Notes under the pieces: generated by a model
Told to the model about the DNA's origin: nothing
The model's input: only the letters and a program-made list of their open reading frames with translations
Databases searched by the model: none
NCBI GenBank assembly: GCA_024234635.1
Contig: JACKNX010000005.1
Coordinates: forward strand, 242,405 to 306,404
Direction: 5' to 3'
DNA from: Pseudomonadales bacterium
GTDB taxonomy: Bacteria > Pseudomonadota > Gammaproteobacteria > Pseudomonadales > Azotimanducaceae
DNA length: 64,000 nucleotides
Made by a program: the position numbers and the translations under genes
Shown here: piece by piece, positions 61,540 to 64,000 of the stretch
How the letters are laid out: each line of letters opens with the position of its first letter
Position numbering within the stretch: the first letter of the stretch is position 1

Positions 61540-62643
61540 CTAGAGCCGCATTGGCATGACGACGTACAAAGCGTCGTCATTTTCTGTCCCCTCAATCAAC
61601 GCGCTGCCATTGGTATCTGAAAAACTGAACTTAACGTTTAGATCCGACAGAACACCGAGCACGTCCTGAAGGTACGAAACATTGAAGCCCATCTCGAGCG
61701 TATCGCCGGAGTAATCAACCGGGAGTATCTCCTCGGCTTCCTCCTGCTCGGGATTCGAGGCTTGAACCGTCAACTGTTCAGCTTCTATTTTGAGCCGGAC
61801 GCCACGGTACTTCTCGTTTGACAGGATCGCGACACGGGAAAACGCTGTACGTAAGGTATCCCGATCACCTACAAAAGAGCGATTCAGCGATTTGGGGATG
61901 ACATTTTCGTAGTCGGGGAACTGTCCATCGACCAGCTTCGTGGTTAGTGTGTACCCACCAACAGTTGCCGCCAGATGGCTTTTCCCCAACCCAATCTGGC
62001 AGGTGTCATCACTACCATCGATTATTTTCGCGAGTTCGAGTACCCCTTTTCGGGGAACAATGGCCTGTTTGCGATCGGATCCGACTTCCAGCCCACGCAA
62101 TGTACAAACCGCCAGACGGTGCCCATCAGTCGCGACACTGCGCACATAGTCACGACCGGTCTCCAGTAGCATGCCGTTCAGAAAGAACCGCACGTCCTGT
62201 TGCGCCATCGAGAAACTGACTTTGTCGATCAGTGTCTTCAACTGTGCCTGGGGAAGATCGAATACGGACTCGGCGACGCCTTCGGACATTCGGGGAAAAT
62301 CCGCCGCAGGCATTGACGAGAGAACAAAACGGCTTCTACCCGACCGAACGATTGTTCGATCACCTTCCACACTGAGCTGAACCCGCGCGCCGTCGGTAAA
62401 CGCCCTGAAAATATCCGCTATCTTTCGAGCCGGGACAGTGATCGCCCCTTCTTCCAGAACCTCCAGGGCGGAGAGTCGAACGTGCAATTCAACTTCCAGA
62501 TCCGTACCAACCAGATCAACCACCCCATTTCTGGCTACGACCAGCACATTACCCAGCACCGGCAACGTTTGCCGGCGTTCAACGACTCCGGTAATCAGCT
62601 GAAGCGGCCGTAGGATGAGTTCGCGATCGACGGAAATTTTCAT
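61540..62643 (-). CDS. dnaN: DNA polymerase III beta sliding clamp
   Basis: A 367-residue three-domain clamp starting MKISVDRELILRPLQLITGVVERRQTLPVLGNVLV, with a typical C-terminal NVSYLQDVLGVL ... VVMPMRL. It encircles DNA and tethers polymerases, ligase and repair factors. ATG 62643 gives the family start; the longer frame does not match. It is 15 bp upstream of recF. Confidence 0.97.
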   Translation of the reverse strand: MKISVDRELILRPLQLITGVVERRQTLPVLGNVLVVARNGVVDLVGTDLEVELHVRLSALEVLEEGAITVPARKIADIFRAFTDGARVQLSVEGDRTIVRSGRSRFVLSSMPAADFPRMSEGVAESVFDLPQAQLKTLIDKVSFSMAQQDVRFFLNGMLLETGRDYVRSVATDGHRLAVCTLRGLEVGSDRKQAIVPRKGVLELAKIIDGSDDTCQIGLGKSHLAATVGGYTLTTKLVDGQFPDYENVIPKSLNRSFVGDRDTLRTAFSRVAILSNEKYRGVRLKIEAEQLTVQASNPEQEEAEEILPVDYSGDTLEMGFNVSYLQDVLGVLSDLNVKFSFSDTNGSALIEGTENDDALYVVMPMRL

Positions 62644-62733
62644 GGGGGCGCTCTTTAAGTACCTGTAACCCACTGTCCTGCAATATTTCCCGCGGCACAC
62701 CACCATCGACGGCAGGTCAACCATTGCGCGGGA

Positions 62734-62759
62734 AGGTACCGTACTCCGTGCCGGTACCT
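62734..62759. repeat. Inverted repeat between dnaA and dnaN
   Basis: The 8-bp arms AGGTACCG and CGGTACCT are separated by 10 bp in the dnaA-dnaN gap. It may be a regulatory site for dnaN or a chance palindrome. No DnaA box (TTATNCACA) was seen in this 195-bp gap. Confidence 0.35.
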
Positions 62760-62806
62760 CATACCATGCCTGCGACACCTTAGCGCGTCATCGGTCCCGT
62801 TAACGA

Positions 62807-62823
62807 GCCCGTAAGCTACGGGC
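62807..62823 (-). terminator. Hairpin just after dnaA
   Basis: The 7-bp arms GCCCGTA and TACGGGC enclose a 3-base loop. The hairpin begins 15 bases after the dnaA stop. No T-run follows on the minus strand, so partial termination or an mRNA 3' structure is possible. Confidence 0.3.
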
Positions 62824-62838
62824 CTGCATCTGCCAGGA

Positions 62839-64000
62839 TTACTTGCTGAGCAAACGAACCAGATTACGATAGTCTTCAGCGATATCGGTGCCAGACTCTC
62901 GCAACTCAGCAATCTTCCTGCATGCGTGCAAGACCGTCGTGTGGTCCCTGCCGCCAAACGCGTCGCCGATTTCGGGCAAAGAGTGATTGGTGAGTTCCTT
63001 CGCTAGCGCCATGGCCACCTGCCTCGGACGGGCTATGGTCCGGCTTCTGCGCTTGGACAGAATATCGGAAAACTTGATGTTGTAGTACTGAGCGACGGTC
63101 TTCTGGATACCGTCCAGGCTCACTGCCCTTTCCTGAACCGCGAACATGTCCCGCAATGCGCGTTTGACCTGTTCGATCGATATCTTCACGCCGAGGAATT
63201 TCGCATTTGCCATGACCCGCGTCAGCGCGCCTTCCAGCTCCCGCACGTTTGACCGGATACGTTCGGCTATATAGAAGGCAACAGCTGGATCCAGGTCCTG
63301 ACCCTGCGCTTCAGCTTTTTTCATCAGGATAGCAACGCGCGTCTCGAGATCCGGTGGCTCAATTTCCACCGTCAACCCCCACACGAAACGGGACTTCAGG
63401 CGTTCTTCCAGACCATCTATCTCGCGCGGATAACGGTCACAGGTGAGCACCATCTGTTTACCCCGTTCGACCATGGCATTGAACACATGGAAGAACTCTT
63501 CCTGGGAACGCAGCTTATTGGCAAAAAACTGGATGTCATCGATGAGCAGAACATCCACATCCTGGAACGTGCTCATGAACTCCTGCATGGTGCCGTGGCG
63601 GACTGCTTTAACCATATCCTGTACAAACCGCACCGACTGCAGGTAAACCAGCTTCGCGCCAGGATTGCTCTCCCTGATCTTGTTGCCAACGGCCTGCATG
63701 AGGTGCGTCTTGCCAAGTCCCACCCCGCCGTAGATGAGCAACGGGTTGTAGGAAAGCCCTGCGTTCTCTGCTACCTGCGCCGCAGCCGCTTTCGCGATTT
63801 CATTGGAGCGCCCTTCCACGAAGCTGTGGAAAGTAAAGTCACGATTGAGATGCAGCGTCTGACCAATTCCAGGTGCACCGGAGCCGTCAGACCGCAACGG
63901 CTGCGGGCTTTCGGCAAATCCGCCAACACCCAGCATCAGATTGGCCGCCAGCGCTCGCTCGCCATGTTCTTCCAGAATCTCGCAGATTCGTTGGTAATAG
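62839..64000 (-). CDS. dnaA: Chromosomal replication initiator DnaA (5' truncated at window end)
   Basis: The frame is open to the last base, so domain I is cut off; the visible start reads YYQRICEILEEHGERALAANL, the end of domain I. Domain III is complete (AAA+, Walker A GGVGLGKTHLMQAVG, Walker B VDVLLIDDIQFFANK). Domain IV has the DNA-binding signature KRRSRTIARPRQVAMALAKELTNHSLPEIGDAFGGRDHTTVLHACR. DnaA melts oriC. oriC is usually close upstream of dnaA, outside this window. Confidence 0.97.
   Translation of the reverse strand, partial: YYQRICEILEEHGERALAANLMLGVGGFAESPQPLRSDGSGAPGIGQTLHLNRDFTFHSFVEGRSNEIAKAAAAQVAENAGLSYNPLLIYGGVGLGKTHLMQAVGNKIRESNPGAKLVYLQSVRFVQDMVKAVRHGTMQEFMSTFQDVDVLLIDDIQFFANKLRSQEEFFHVFNAMVERGKQMVLTCDRYPREIDGLEERLKSRFVWGLTVEIEPPDLETRVAILMKKAEAQGQDLDPAVAFYIAERIRSNVRELEGALTRVMANAKFLGVKISIEQVKRALRDMFAVQERAVSLDGIQKTVAQYYNIKFSDILSKRRSRTIARPRQVAMALAKELTNHSLPEIGDAFGGRDHTTVLHACRKIAELRESGTDIAEDYRNLVRLLSK

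Noticed and set aside
1..64000. tRNA, rRNA, CRISPR arrays, insertion sequences, prophage or toxin-antitoxin modules
   Set aside because: I scanned for T-loop signatures, regular direct repeats, transposase-like proteins and terminal inverted repeats and saw none.

Overview
This 64 kb window comes from the chromosome of a high-GC gammaproteobacterium. It ends inside dnaA and carries the canonical origin-proximal order dnaA-dnaN-recF-gyrB, all read leftward. Before that lies a block seen next to the origin in Pseudomonas-like gammaproteobacteria: aroE-tsaC-dprA-LysM protein, divergent from def-fmt-rsmB-trkA-trkH, and a full cytochrome c oxidase assembly operon. It is followed in the other direction by thrB/DUF2782/polA, engB, cytochrome c4, dsbA and an EEP-family gene. 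I see no rRNA, tRNA, CRISPR array, insertion sequence or prophage. Coding density is very high; no gap between supported genes exceeds about 300 bp.

Region 1 (1-16.1 kb) looks accessory and catabolic. It has a truncated MarR regulator, a hotdog thioesterase with a Tat/lipoprotein-type covalent flavoprotein oxidase, and a three-gene unit of SnoaL-like lipoprotein, dihaem cytochrome c and SRPBCC protein. A leftward group follows: PchR-like AraC regulator, acyl-CoA ligase, TonB-dependent receptor, opine-dehydrogenase-family protein and 3-hydroxyacyl-CoA dehydrogenase. A divergent DUF2817 peptidase comes next. A second tightly overlapping operon encodes an AcuI/YhdH-type reductase, a thiolase-fold protein lacking the catalytic cysteines, a DUF35-type zinc-ribbon/OB-fold partner and a PLP-dependent dehydratase. 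Together these suggest uptake and CoA-dependent breakdown of an organic substrate that cannot be named from sequence.

Region 2 (16.3-26.8 kb) holds a secreted CARDB/DUF11-like protein and an operon of an ENPP-type phosphodiesterase with a LuxR-type response regulator and 7TMR-DISM histidine kinase. It also holds an MFS exporter with a small orphan protein, an OmpA/BON protein with a coiled-coil membrane partner, and a PQQ-dependent quinohaemoprotein dehydrogenase ending in a strong hairpin.

Region 3 (26.8-64 kb) is backbone. At its left edge sits an Erm-type rRNA adenine methyltransferase, with a short overlapping ORF that contains an Arg-Val-Arg motif. The leftward oxidase genes (coxB-coxA-cox11-coxC, then surf1, an SCO-like membrane protein, ctaA, ctaB, sco) form a coherent assembly line; an extended -10 promoter lies upstream of coxB. 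Two identical perfect 16-bp parS palindromes lie inside recF, in line with a ParABS segregation system near the origin, whose parAB genes would be outside this window.

Most attractive follow-ups: the cysteine-less thiolase/DUF35 operon, the TonB/ligase/opine-dehydrogenase locus, the Erm-like gene with its possible leader, and the parS pair in recF.
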